Below, piece by piece: positions 6,033 to 15,264 of a stretch of 24,708 nucleotides of DNA. A model generated the notes under the pieces. The model worked only from the letters and a program-made list of their open reading frames with translations. It had not been told where the DNA came from and searched no databases. Source of the stretch: Caldimicrobium sp964493015 (GTDB lineage Bacteria; Desulfobacterota; Thermodesulfobacteria; Thermodesulfobacteriales; Thermodesulfobacteriaceae); contig CAZBLU010000021.1 in assembly GCA_964493015.1 (NCBI GenBank), positions 1 through 24,708 on the forward strand. The letters run 5' to 3'. A program made the translations under genes and the position numbers. How positions within the stretch are numbered: the first letter of the stretch is position 1; every line of letters starts with the position of its first letter.

Positions 6033-7298
6033 ATGCCCTACCCTCTCAATATCTTTGGCTTTCCTCAAGCGATTTTACATCTCGATGCCAACGCCTTTTT
6101 TGCCTCGGTAGAACAGGCTACAAACCCTCACCTCCAAGGAAAACCTGTAGTTGTAGGAAAGGAAAGAGGGATAGTCACAGCAGTAAGCTATGAGGGGAAG
6201 GCCCTTGGTATAAAGAGAGGGATGACTATTGCCGAAGTGCAAAGAAAATTTCCTCAGGTTATTATCTTAGAATCAGACTATGAGAAATATTCTTTATTTT
6301 CAATGAAAATGTTTGATATATTGAGAAGTATTTTACCTATAGTAGAAGAATATTCTATAGATGAGGCCTTTGCTGATCTTAAGGGGTTGAGAAGGTTTCT
6401 TCACCGCAGTTATGAAGAGATTGGGATACTCGTTAAGGAGAGGATTAAGAAAGAGCTTGGGCTTACGGTTTCTGTGGGTATAAGTTTAACCAAGGTCCTT
6501 GCCAAGATTGCTTCTAATCATCAAAAACCAGATGGTCTAACTCTTATTTCGGGGAGAGAGATACATAAGTATTTAGAGAATTTACCCCTCTCTGAGGTCT
6601 GGGGAATAGGGCCTCAGACAGAGGCCCTCTGTAACAAGCTTGGGCTTTTTTCTGCCCTTGATTTGGCTTCAGCTTCAGAGGAGTTTATTAAAAAACACTT
6701 TACTAAACCTGTCTATGAAATCTGGCTTGAGCTAAGAGGTATTCAAGTCTATCCTGTTATTAATTCTCAGAGAGAGAGTTATAAAAGTATTAGCAAAGCA
6801 CTCTCTTTTAAGCCTACAGAAGATAAAGATTTTCTTCTTGCCCAACTTTCCTTTAATTTGGAGAGGGCTTCCTTTAAGGCAAGAGCCTACGGCCTTTTTG
6901 CTCAGAGAATAATTATTTTCCTTAAGGATGAAGAATTTCACACCTATAGTCAAGAAGTAAAACTCCCCTACCCTTCAGCCTACCCAGGAGAATTTTTAAA
7001 GCTTATAACAGAAGCTTTTTTCTCTCTCTACCAGCCCAATAAAAGATATAGGCAGGTAGGGGTAATTCTTACAGAGTTCACTACTAAAAGGATCTTGCAA
7101 CCTAATCTCTTTGAGGAAAGAAAGGTTTTGCCCCTCTTTAAAAGGGCATCAGATCTTTATCAAGCCATAGATCACATAAACCTTAAATATGGAAGAACAA
7201 CCCTTGTGTCAGCTGTCTCTCTTCCTGTGACTCGGGAAAAACCTCTCAAGAAAGGGAAAACTCTTCGTATATCTCTTCTAAATATTCCACTTAAGTAG
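6033..7298 (+). CDS. umuC: Y-family DNA polymerase, UmuC type
   Basis: Catalytic subunit of a pol V-like translesion polymerase, which copies past damaged template bases. At 421 residues it matches UmuC (422) rather than DinB (about 350). Catalytic residues are D18 in LHLDANAFFASVE, with F23 as the probable steric gate, and D110-E111 in YSIDEAF. The helix-hairpin-helix region follows (VWGIGPQTEALCNKLG), then the little-finger domain, and a UmuC-type tail near the C-terminus. The pairing with umuD 9 nt upstream confirms the assignment. The start at 6033 has no strong ribosome-binding site, so translation may depend on coupling to umuD. The next gene starts 3 nt downstream. Confidence 0.93.
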   Translation: MPYPLNIFGFPQAILHLDANAFFASVEQATNPHLQGKPVVVGKERGIVTAVSYEGKALGIKRGMTIAEVQRKFPQVIILESDYEKYSLFSMKMFDILRSILPIVEEYSIDEAFADLKGLRRFLHRSYEEIGILVKERIKKELGLTVSVGISLTKVLAKIASNHQKPDGLTLISGREIHKYLENLPLSEVWGIGPQTEALCNKLGLFSALDLASASEEFIKKHFTKPVYEIWLELRGIQVYPVINSQRESYKSISKALSFKPTEDKDFLLAQLSFNLERASFKARAYGLFAQRIIIFLKDEEFHTYSQEVKLPYPSAYPGEFLKLITEAFFSLYQPNKRYRQVGVILTEFTTKRILQPNLFEERKVLPLFKRASDLYQAIDHINLKYGRTTLVSAVSLPVTREKPLKKGKTLRISLLNIPLK

Positions 7299-7301
7299 GC
7301 A

Positions 7302-7844
7302 ATGATAGTCAAGCTTGAGGGGCAAGAGATTCTCCAAAAATGGAGAAAGAATCGTCCTAAGGAGCGCTTCCCTATTACTCTTGTTTTGGATAATATAAGA
7401 AGTGCCTATAATGTGGGCTCTATTTTCCGCACTGCTGAGTGTGCTTTTATTGAAAGGCTCATCCTTTGCGGAATCACGGCAAGACCTCCTCACCAAGGTA
7501 TAGAAAAAACAGCCTTGGGCACAACGGAGCTTGTCCCCTGGGATTACGAAGAATCTGTTTCCACGGCTGTAAAGAAATTAAAAGACAAGGGATACACTAT
7601 TGCCTCTTTAGAATTAACCAGCCACAGTATCCCCATTCAACAGGTGTCAGGGGCATACTTCCCTCTTGCCTTGATCATTGGTAATGAAGTGACAGGTGTT
7701 TCTTCTGAGGCCTTGGAACTCTCTGATTTAATTTTAGAGATCCCTCTTTATGGTGAAAAGGAATCCCTTAATGTGGCAGTGGCTGTTGGTGTAGCCCTTT
7801 TCCTTTTATTAGAAAAATTTAAGCCCAAGACCAATGGAAATTAA
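7302..7844 (+). CDS. SpoU/TrmH-family RNA 2'-O-methyltransferase
   Basis: A 180-residue SPOUT methyltransferase with the three SpoU motifs: NIRSAYNVGSIFRTAE (motif 1), ALIIGNEVTGVS (motif 2) and IPLYGEKESLNVAVAVGVAL (motif 3). Together these build the trefoil knot that binds SAM. Such enzymes methylate the ribose 2'-OH of tRNA or rRNA. There is no N-terminal RNA-binding extension as in TrmH or RlmB, so substrate cannot be assigned. It follows umuC after 3 nt on the same strand and depends chemically on the SAM made and recycled by metK and ahcY in the same array. The transporter pseudogene overlaps its last 11 nt. Confidence 0.9.
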   Translation: MIVKLEGQEILQKWRKNRPKERFPITLVLDNIRSAYNVGSIFRTAECAFIERLILCGITARPPHQGIEKTALGTTELVPWDYEESVSTAVKKLKDKGYTIASLELTSHSIPIQQVSGAYFPLALIIGNEVTGVSSEALELSDLILEIPLYGEKESLNVAVAVGVALFLLLEKFKPKTNGN

Positions 7845-8845
7845 ATCCCTTCTTGCCCTTGTCCTGATTATAATAACTTATATAGGACTAGCCCTTGGGT
7901 ATTTACCCTATTTTCGTATGAACAGAGCTGGGCTTACCATGGTTTCAGTTAGTTTACTGCTTCTTATCGGTATAGTTGATTTTCAAGAGGCCTGGAAAGC
8001 TATAGATATTAAGCCCCTTGTCTTTCTCTTTAGTATTATGATCTTAAATGCCCATCTGAGATATACAGGATTTTTCAGCTATATCATGAAATTCTGCTTT
8101 AGCTACGTAAAAAGTCCTCTTTTTTTATTAATAACCATTACTTTCTCCAGTGGATTATTATCTGCCTTCTTTCTTAATGATACCCTTAATGATACCATGG
8201 CCTTAATGTTCACACCTCTTATTTATGGGGTTACAATAAGTTTAAATCTCAAGCCTAAGCCCTATCTACTCTCCCTCATGTTGGCTGTAAATACAGGAAG
8301 TCTCATGACTCCCACGGGAAACCCACAAAATATGATTATTGCCACTCTTTCAAAACTCACCTTTCTCGATTTTTTAAAAGTACTCTGGTTCCCTTCCTTT
8401 TTACTTTATCCAGAAACCCACTCCCTTAAGACCTTACCAGCCCTTGATATGGCTTTTTAGACTCCATAGAGGTCTATTGAGAAAGGACCTTCTCATTTCC
8501 TTAAGACTATTTTTAGCTTTTATTCTGGGATACCCTATGGCAGAGGCATCCTTCATAGCTGCAGGGCTTATACTAATTACCAGAAAATTTCGCACGGAGA
8601 GATATGCTGTTTTACTCTTGGCCACCCATGTTAGTAAAACAGAAATGTAGCTCCTTTTAGCAGGGAGTAGCACTCTTGCTGGTAATTTAACTCTAATAGC
8701 CAGCGTGGCTAATCTGATATTAGCAGAACTTTCTGAAAAGGAGGGCTATAAAATAACTTTTTGGGAACATCTAAAAATAGGACTTCCTGTAACGGTTATC
8801 ACCCTTTTTCTACTCTATCCATGGATTGTCCTTCTCTTCTTTTAA
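7834..8845 (+). pseudogene. ion transporter of the ArsB/NhaD/CitT (IT) superfamily, broken
   Basis: A multi-helix inner-membrane permease starts at ATG 7834. The first half is intact through several membrane helices and contains the family motif TPTGNPQN. It then loses frame between about 8400 and 8445 and stops at 8458-8460. The second half resumes one frame over (ISLRLFLAFILGYPMAEASF), meets an in-frame TAG at 8648-8650, and resumes as LLLAGSSTLAGNLTLIASVANL, the mirror motif of the second repeat. It ends at 8845. The part between the two motif regions is too short by some 60-100 residues compared with full members (about 400 residues), so there is probably also an internal deletion. Substrate unknown (arsenite, Na+/H+ and dicarboxylates are all found in the superfamily). 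Its last bases overlap the end of the convergent RND gene. Confidence 0.85.
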
Positions 8846-11800
8846 TTCTCTTCTCTTAGTTTAGAAGGTAAGGTTTTACTTTTCTTTAGTTTATGCCCAT
8901 AATAGAGAAGAGGTATAAGAAAGAGAGAAAGGAGGGTGGAACCAATAGTTCCAAAGATAAGTGAGATAGCTAAACCATTGAAGATGGGGTCAAATAGAAT
9001 CACTAAGGAGCCAACTACAACTCCTATAGCAGTAAGAAGAATGGGCCTTGTTCTAACGGCTGCAGATTCAATAACAGCAAGCTGAAGGGGTAACCCACTT
9101 TTGTATCTTTGTTCAGCAAAGTCTACCACAATAATGGAATTGCGCACAATTATGCCTGCAAGGGCAATGAAGCCTATCATTGAGGTAGCGGTAAAGAAGG
9201 AGTTCATAATTAAATGTCCAGGAATAATGCCAAAGAGAGTAAGAGGGATGGGGGCCATAATGACACCTGGTATTCTAAAGTCCTGAAACCAAATGAGGAT
9301 CAAAACATACATAACAAAAATAGCTCCCAGAAAAGCTATACCAAGGTCTCTAAAAACCTCCAAGGTAATATGCATCTCCCCGTCCCATTTAACGGCAAGC
9401 TTATCAAAGAAAAGGGGATGACTAAGCCAAAATTCCTGAAGATTTCCGAGGGCAAAGTCTTGAGAAAGTCTCTTAATCTTATCCCGCACATCAAAGATAC
9501 CATAAACAGGGGCCTCAAATTTGCCTGCTGTATCTCCTATTACATAGGTAACTCTTCTTAAGTTTTTGTGATAAATGCTACTTGGCAGAGTATCTTCCTT
9601 AATTTCAAAAAGTTCTGTAACGGGAATAAGTTGACCTTCTCTATTAGGGATTTTAAAGGTCTTAAGCCACTCTAAGTTACGATATTTCTCCCCTAATTGG
9701 ACCACTATAGGAACCTGTTCACTATCGAGACTCCGCAAAAGGTCTACCTTAAATCCTTCACAAAGAGTTCTTATAGTCTGCACCAGTTCCTCCTTCTGAA
9801 AACCAGCCAATTTAATCTTATCTTCCTTAGCAATAAGTCTTATTCTGGGGGCAGGATCTTCTAAATAGATCCCTTCATCGGTAATAAGCTCTGACTTTTT
9901 AAAAAGATTGAGGATCTCTCGGGCAAATTTTTCCTGAGTCTTGAGATCTTCTCCATAGACCTCTGCAACAATTGGAGAAAGCACAGGAGGGCCAGGGGGG
10001 ACCTCTACTATGGCCACATATTTAGCTCCGTAGGCTTTAGCTATCTCCTGCACCCTTGGACGAATTCGCTTAGCAAAGTCGTGGGACTGCTCTTTCCGCT
10101 CATGTTTCCCTACTAAATTTACCTGAATATCTGCCTGATGGGGCTCACTTCTCAAATAATAATGTCTGACAAGCCCATTAAAATTATAGGGGGAACTTGT
10201 GCCCACATAGATCTGATAGTGAGTGATCACCTTTTCTTGCTTTAGGGCATTTCCTATAGCCTTTGCTACTTCTAAGGTCCTCTCAAGAGGGGTTCCCTCT
10301 GGCATATCAAGCACTATTTGAACTTCACTTTTGTTGTCAAAGGGTAACATCTTCACGAGGACTATCTTAAAATAAAAGAGACTCATCGTTAACAGGAGTA
10401 AAAAAATAACAGTTCCATATAGTAAGATCCTCTTTTTTTGAGACTGAAGAAAGGGCATCATTAGTCTCTTGTAAAACTTGTAAAGCCTACTTTCCTGTAG
10501 ATGTAAGATTTCACTTTTGATCTCCTCTCTGATTAAATTTTCTGTAGAGGTATTATCCTTTTTCTCAGAGAGACCATGAAATTCTTTAGTTAAAAATCGG
10601 TAAGAAGCCCAGGGAGTAATTGTGAGTGAGACAAGGAGAGAAAACAGCATAGCTACCGAGGCATTAATAGGAATTGGCCTCATATATGGGCCCATAAGTC
10701 CAGTAACAAAGGCCATGGGCATAAGGGCTGCGATTACCGTAAAGGTAGCCAAGATAATTGGGGCCATAACCTCATTCATAGCCCCTACTATGGCAAGCTT
10801 AGGATCTTGAACAAATCGTGCCTTGAACCAGCGGTGAATGTTCTCCACACCCACTATAGGGTCATCAACCAGGATTCCAATGCAAAAGATAAGGGCAAAG
10901 AGGGTCACACGGTTCAAGGTAAAACCATAAACCATATTAAGAAACAAGGCAATGGAAAGGGTTATAGGCACTGCAATCCCCACCACCAAGGCCTCTCTCC
11001 AGCCAAGGGCTACCGCTATAAGAAGGGTCACAGCAAAGGTGGCAATAAAGAGATGTTCCAATAATTCATTGGCCTTTTCCTTAGAGGTCTCTCCATAATT
11101 CCTGGTCACCGTTATGTGTAAATCCTTAGGTAAGGACTTTTCCTTAATTTTATTTACTAACTGCAAAACTTCTTCGGCAACCTCTACGGCATTGGTGCCC
11201 TTTCTCTTGGAAATAGCTATAGTAACTGCAGGATAGAGATCATCCTCCCTTTTTTGGTTTAATTTTTCCGAAGTTACATAGCTTAAGCCCATAAAGACAT
11301 AGTCTTTAATTTCCGAAGGGCCATCAGAGATTAAGGCTACATCCCTGAGATAAACAGGTTTACCCTGATACATACCAAGGATGATATTTTCTACATCACT
11401 TTTGGATTTAAGAAATTCACCAGACTGGAGAACATACTCCTGATTTGCCTCTTTAAGTCTGCCGCTAACACATTGAGCATTAGCATTTTTTAAGATTTGA
11501 GCCACCTGTAATGGGGAAATCTTATAACTTTGCAATCTCTGAGGATCAAGAGAGACTCTAATTTCTCTTGGTCTTCCCCCAATTAGTGTAATTTCTGCAA
11601 CCTTATCAATCTTTTTAAGCTCATTTTCCAGAATAGAGGCCATCCTTCGAAGATCATAGGAATCATAATTTTTGCCCCAAAGAGTTAGACTCAAGATAGG
11701 CACATCATCAATAGATTTAGGTTTAATTAAGGGTGGCAAGATAACCCCAGGTGGAGCAAGATCTAAAGCAGACATCCATTTAGAATTCAGATCTACTAAG

Positions 11801-12129
11801 GCCTTCACAGGATCTGTACCCACATAGAATCGAGCAGTAATAACAGCCATCCCAGGTTTGGCAACCGAATAGATATATTCTATATCCTTTAATTCCCACA
11901 ACTTCTTCTCTAAGGGAGTAACAATCCTTTTCTCCACTTCTTCAGGCTCAGCCCCAGGATATTGAATTATAATATCAATCATGGGCACGATAATCTGTGG
12001 TTCCTCTTCCTTCGGTGTCTTAATCACTGCAAATAACCCAAGAGCAAGAGAGACAAGAATAAGAATAGGGGTCAATTTTGAATCTATGAAATATTCAACA
12101 ACCCGTGAAATAAAACCCGATTTACCCAT
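8842..12129 (-). CDS. RND-family efflux pump, inner-membrane permease
   Basis: A 1095-residue RND transporter with the usual two-fold repeat: one membrane helix near residue 20, a large periplasmic loop, six helices (about 355-520), a linker, then the second loop and six helices ending near residue 1080. The TM4 proton-relay pair is D422-D423 (GILVDDPIVGVEN), as in drug-type (HAE) pumps rather than the single Asp of CusA-type metal pumps. It would export substrates by proton antiport through the TolC-like channel encoded two genes upstream. ATG 12129 lies 6 nt after the membrane fusion protein stop. Substrate cannot be deduced. It is the last gene of the efflux operon and overlaps the transporter pseudogene tail by 4 nt. 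Confidence 0.93.
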   Translation of the reverse strand: MGKSGFISRVVEYFIDSKLTPILILVSLALGLFAVIKTPKEEEPQIIVPMIDIIIQYPGAEPEEVEKRIVTPLEKKLWELKDIEYIYSVAKPGMAVITARFYVGTDPVKALVDLNSKWMSALDLAPPGVILPPLIKPKSIDDVPILSLTLWGKNYDSYDLRRMASILENELKKIDKVAEITLIGGRPREIRVSLDPQRLQSYKISPLQVAQILKNANAQCVSGRLKEANQEYVLQSGEFLKSKSDVENIILGMYQGKPVYLRDVALISDGPSEIKDYVFMGLSYVTSEKLNQKREDDLYPAVTIAISKRKGTNAVEVAEEVLQLVNKIKEKSLPKDLHITVTRNYGETSKEKANELLEHLFIATFAVTLLIAVALGWREALVVGIAVPITLSIALFLNMVYGFTLNRVTLFALIFCIGILVDDPIVGVENIHRWFKARFVQDPKLAIVGAMNEVMAPIILATFTVIAALMPMAFVTGLMGPYMRPIPINASVAMLFSLLVSLTITPWASYRFLTKEFHGLSEKKDNTSTENLIREEIKSEILHLQESRLYKFYKRLMMPFLQSQKKRILLYGTVIFLLLLTMSLFYFKIVLVKMLPFDNKSEVQIVLDMPEGTPLERTLEVAKAIGNALKQEKVITHYQIYVGTSSPYNFNGLVRHYYLRSEPHQADIQVNLVGKHERKEQSHDFAKRIRPRVQEIAKAYGAKYVAIVEVPPGPPVLSPIVAEVYGEDLKTQEKFAREILNLFKKSELITDEGIYLEDPAPRIRLIAKEDKIKLAGFQKEELVQTIRTLCEGFKVDLLRSLDSEQVPIVVQLGEKYRNLEWLKTFKIPNREGQLIPVTELFEIKEDTLPSSIYHKNLRRVTYVIGDTAGKFEAPVYGIFDVRDKIKRLSQDFALGNLQEFWLSHPLFFDKLAVKWDGEMHITLEVFRDLGIAFLGAIFVMYVLILIWFQDFRIPGVIMAPIPLTLFGIIPGHLIMNSFFTATSMIGFIALAGIIVRNSIIVVDFAEQRYKSGLPLQLAVIESAAVRTRPILLTAIGVVVGSLVILFDPIFNGLAISLIFGTIGSTLLSLFLIPLLYYGHKLKKSKTLPSKLREEN

Positions 12130-12135
12130 AGGGAT

Positions 12136-13248
12136 TTACTCTAAGATACAACCATCACAGGCCCTATCCACACCCTCCACCACTATCTTCTCACCTTCAG
12201 CAAGACCAGATAGGACTTCCATTAAAGAGCCTCTTTTCTCTCCTAATTTTACATATCTTAACTCTAAAACCTTATCTTGCTTCACTACAAAGACTCCTGT
12301 GAAATCATATCTTTTTACTAAGGCACTTTCAGGAACAGCTAACACCTTCCTTTTCTCAGGTATAAAGACCTTGGCCACCTGCCCACTCCTAAATCCCTTT
12401 ACTGGAAGTAAAAGCTTAATGGTAAAGGTTTGTGTTTTGACATCAATAGCTGGTGTCTTTTCAATTACCTTTCCTTTAATGACCTCCGAACTACCTTCTA
12501 CTTGAAGGGCAAGTTCTGTCCCAAGAGAGATTTGGGAGAAATAATGGGCAGGCAATTCAAATTTTGCTCTGTATGGAGACCTTTCCAATACGAGTATAGG
12601 CTGTCCAGGGATGGCCATATCTCCAGGATCTGCATTTTTCTTTATCACACACCCTGAAAAAGGAGCCCTCAAATGAAGATAATTAAGTTGAGCAGTAATT
12701 GCTTTTTTCTGCGCTTTTAAAGAGGTTATACCAGCTTTGGCTCTCTCCACATTTTCAAGAGTGGCTTCATAGCGGGCTTTAACCTCATCAAACTCTTGAG
12801 GGGTAACTGCTCCTTCCTTAACAAGTTTTTTATATCTTTCAAAGGTCTTACTTTCAGCCTCCTTTTGTGCAAGGGTTGCTCTATACTCAGCCTCAGCTTG
12901 CTTAATACGGTGCTCCAAAGACTCTAATTGAGCATAAATATCTTCACCTTCGATAGTAGCTAAGAGAGCCCCTGCTTTTACACAATCTCCCTCCTTTACC
13001 CTGATATCAAGTATTTTCCCCATGATTTTTGTAGAGACCTCAGCTCGATTTTCAGCCTCTATCTCTCCAAAATAGGCGTTTTCTACCTCGTGAAGAACCC
13101 TGACCTCTTCAAATTTGAGACCTTTAACTACCCTTGGTTGTGGAACCACCCTCCCACTATCTATTTTTTTCCTAAAAAACCCACTAATCCAGAGCACAAT
13201 CAGCAAAACCACTATTATAAAGATGAAATACTTTCCATATCCTCTCAT
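12136..13248 (-). CDS. HlyD/AcrA-type periplasmic membrane fusion protein
   Basis: Adaptor joining the RND pump to the outer-membrane channel. Residues about 6-25 form an N-terminal membrane anchor (no lipobox). Two lipoyl half-motifs (about 60-105 and 190-225) flank an alpha-helical hairpin (about 105-190), followed by beta-barrel and membrane-proximal domains. The total of 370 residues is typical. The last residues carry a CDGC pair (ACDGCILE), which is unusual for this family; a structural disulfide or a metal site could be considered. The start at 13248 overlaps the TolC gene stop by 4 nt (ATGA), so translation is coupled. Confidence 0.92.
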   Translation of the reverse strand: MRGYGKYFIFIIVVLLIVLWISGFFRKKIDSGRVVPQPRVVKGLKFEEVRVLHEVENAYFGEIEAENRAEVSTKIMGKILDIRVKEGDCVKAGALLATIEGEDIYAQLESLEHRIKQAEAEYRATLAQKEAESKTFERYKKLVKEGAVTPQEFDEVKARYEATLENVERAKAGITSLKAQKKAITAQLNYLHLRAPFSGCVIKKNADPGDMAIPGQPILVLERSPYRAKFELPAHYFSQISLGTELALQVEGSSEVIKGKVIEKTPAIDVKTQTFTIKLLLPVKGFRSGQVAKVFIPEKRKVLAVPESALVKRYDFTGVFVVKQDKVLELRYVKLGEKRGSLMEVLSGLAEGEKIVVEGVDRACDGCILE

Positions 13249-14582
13249 AATAATGACTCCTTGACTTGACCTCCTGCTAATAACAACTGAAGCCTGGCTA
13301 AGTGTAAATCTTTTAGGGCTTCTATTCTCTCATAGCGCGCAAGATCTAATTGTGTCTGGGCATCGAGCAAATCAAGCATTCTCACCAGTCCATTTTGATA
13401 GCGAAGTTTCATAATGCGTAAGACCTCTTCTGAGGCTTTCACCCTCTCCTCTGCACTCTTTAGACTGGCTGAGGCATTTTTATATTCTCCATAGGCCCTA
13501 TCAAGTTCAAAGAAAATAGCCTCTCTAAGATACCTATATCTCTCCTCTAAAGCTGCAACTCTTTGTAAATCCGCCTGAGCTTTTTTAATTACCGTAAGCC
13601 CTGTATCAAAGGACCAACTCAGATTCAAGCCAAAGAGATAACCACTGCCACTTGAGCCAAAGGGATAATCCTTGTCATTAAGGGAATAAGAAGCAAAAGC
13701 AGAAACTTGAGGCAAATTTTCAGAAAGCGTCACCTTATACCTTTCCCTCTGAGCCTTTATCTCCTCTTCTAAGGCCTTTAAATCAGCCCTTTTAAGTAAA
13801 GCTGAATTTCTAATCTCTTCCAGAGAAAGAGGGGGGATATCCCTTAGGTCTTCAACTTCAAAATCCCCAAGGGATATACCCACCAATAGTTCAATATTTC
13901 TCTTGGCTATCTGGTAATAATTCTTAGCCTTTTCTAAAGACTCCTGAGCCTTAGCCAAATAGACCTCGGCACGATGGACATCTGAAAGAAGGGCTGTTCC
14001 TGCTTCATAACGAAGTTTGGCTACGCGCAAATGTTCTTCTGCTTCTCTTATAGAACTTTGAGCTACTTTGATACTCTCTTTAGAAAGGGCAGCCCAAAGG
14101 TAGGCTTGATAAATCTTGGAAAGGATTTCCTCTTCCTTTCGCAAGTAATTGCTTTCCATGGCCTTATGTAGATGGGTAATCTGCTTCACTTGTGCTTGAA
14201 TTTTCCCCCCAAGCCAGATGGGAAGTTCAATTGTAAATCTCGTTTCAAAATTAGTTCTACTCCCTGGATCATTAAGCCTCTTTATCTCAAAATCTCTCAA
14301 ATTAAAGTCTTGTTGATTAAGTTTAAAGGAAAAGACATTCACTGGAAGATTACTTTTTAGAAAGGTCTCTTCCAATTTTAACCTGGGATAATAGGCACCT
14401 TTAGCTGCTTCCTTTTCCAGCTCAAGGGCCTTTAATTCTCTCTGAAGGGCCTTTAACTCGGCATTGTTCTTTAAGGAAAGATTTAGTAACTCCTTTAAAG
14501 AAATTTCTCTGGCCTGAGAACCATGAGGAAAAAACAAAAAAATTAATAAGAGAAGAGAAAAATTCCTTAGCTTGGCTTTCAT
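13245..14582 (-). CDS. TolC-like outer-membrane efflux channel protein
   Basis: A 445-residue outer-membrane factor with a Sec signal peptide (basic MKAKLRN, then a Leu/Phe-rich core, cleavage after SQA near residue 24). Two repeated OEP halves of long coiled-coil helices follow, each with a membrane beta segment. It forms the trimeric exit duct for the fusion protein and RND pump encoded next. I chose ATG at 14582. A longer reading from TTG at 14603 would place the start inside the -10 box. There is no ribosome-binding site before 14582, and the -10 ends only 10 nt upstream, so the mRNA probably begins at or within a few bases of the start codon (leaderless). Confidence 0.9.
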   Translation of the reverse strand: MKAKLRNFSLLLLIFLFFPHGSQAREISLKELLNLSLKNNAELKALQRELKALELEKEAAKGAYYPRLKLEETFLKSNLPVNVFSFKLNQQDFNLRDFEIKRLNDPGSRTNFETRFTIELPIWLGGKIQAQVKQITHLHKAMESNYLRKEEEILSKIYQAYLWAALSKESIKVAQSSIREAEEHLRVAKLRYEAGTALLSDVHRAEVYLAKAQESLEKAKNYYQIAKRNIELLVGISLGDFEVEDLRDIPPLSLEEIRNSALLKRADLKALEEEIKAQRERYKVTLSENLPQVSAFASYSLNDKDYPFGSSGSGYLFGLNLSWSFDTGLTVIKKAQADLQRVAALEERYRYLREAIFFELDRAYGEYKNASASLKSAEERVKASEEVLRIMKLRYQNGLVRMLDLLDAQTQLDLARYERIEALKDLHLARLQLLLAGGQVKESLL

Positions 14583-14592
14583 TTGAAATAAA

Positions 14593-14621
14593 ATTATATG
14601 CAATCTAAATTATTGCGTCAA
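14593..14621 (-). promoter_or_regulatory. strong sigma70-type promoter of the efflux operon
   Basis: On the minus strand, TTGACG (14616-14621), a 17-nt spacer and a perfect TATAAT (14593-14598), lying in the gap between the queE stop and the TolC-like gene. Only 10 nt separate the -10 from the ATG at 14582, predicting a leaderless transcript. Confidence 0.7.
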
Positions 14622-14628
14622 GAAGGTT

Positions 14629-15264
14629 TTATTTAATTCCCAAAAATTTATGTAGTTGGATTTGAAATCTAAGAGGTCTTCTGGTTTCAAGGATAAGGTT
14701 AGCAAGCTCCTGAGGAGAGAAGAGGGAATAAGCAGGAGAAAAAAAACAAGTAAATTCTTCCAAATTATAAGTATCAATAATTTCAAGACTCCACCAGAAG
14801 TCCTCTCTGTTAGCGATAACAAATTTTAAGGCATCCCCCTTTTTAAGATATTTAAAATTTTCCCAAAGATTAAAATCTACCATTCCAGATGAGGGAGTTT
14901 TCACATCCATGACTATTAACACCTCTTGAGGAACCTCTCTAATACTAAGGGATCCATTAGTCTCTAAGAGGACCTTGGCCCCCTGAGCTACAAAGGACCT
15001 CATCAGGAGGATACTTTCCTTTTGCAGAAGTGGCTCACCCCCAGTTATAGCTACATAAGGGATTTTGGGATAGTTCTCTTGCCAAAAGGAAATAATCTCA
15101 TCAATAGATTTTTCTTCAAAAGGGAAACCACCCCTTGCCTGTGGAGTATCACACCAACTACAGGATAAATTACAACCATAAAGACGCACAAAGAAAGTGG
15201 GAAACCCTACAAGAGGTCCTTCTCCTTGAAGGGAGAAAAAGAGTTCAGAAAGACGTATTGTCAC
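14629..15264 (-). CDS. queE: 7-carboxy-7-deazaguanine synthase
   Basis: Radical SAM enzyme converting 6-carboxytetrahydropterin to 7-carboxy-7-deazaguanine on the way to preQ0 and queuosine. The 211-residue protein has the short QueE architecture. N-terminal FFSLQGEGPLVGFPTFFVRL is followed by the iron-sulfur Cys triad C31-x3-C35-x2-C38 (CNLSCSWCDT). The GGEP-type SAM-binding motif follows (ITGGEPLLQ), then LETNGS and a DVKTPSSG segment. The start at 15264 overlaps the queD stop by 4 nt. Its substrate is the product of the upstream queD gene. queC and queF are not in this window. Confidence 0.94.
   Translation of the reverse strand: MTIRLSELFFSLQGEGPLVGFPTFFVRLYGCNLSCSWCDTPQARGGFPFEEKSIDEIISFWQENYPKIPYVAITGGEPLLQKESILLMRSFVAQGAKVLLETNGSLSIREVPQEVLIVMDVKTPSSGMVDFNLWENFKYLKKGDALKFVIANREDFWWSLEIIDTYNLEEFTCFFSPAYSLFSPQELANLILETRRPLRFQIQLHKFLGIK

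Noticed and set aside
9101..11064. Several plus-strand open frames opposite the RND gene
   Set aside because: They lie antisense within a full-length, well-conserved transporter gene and show no start signals or recognisable sequence.
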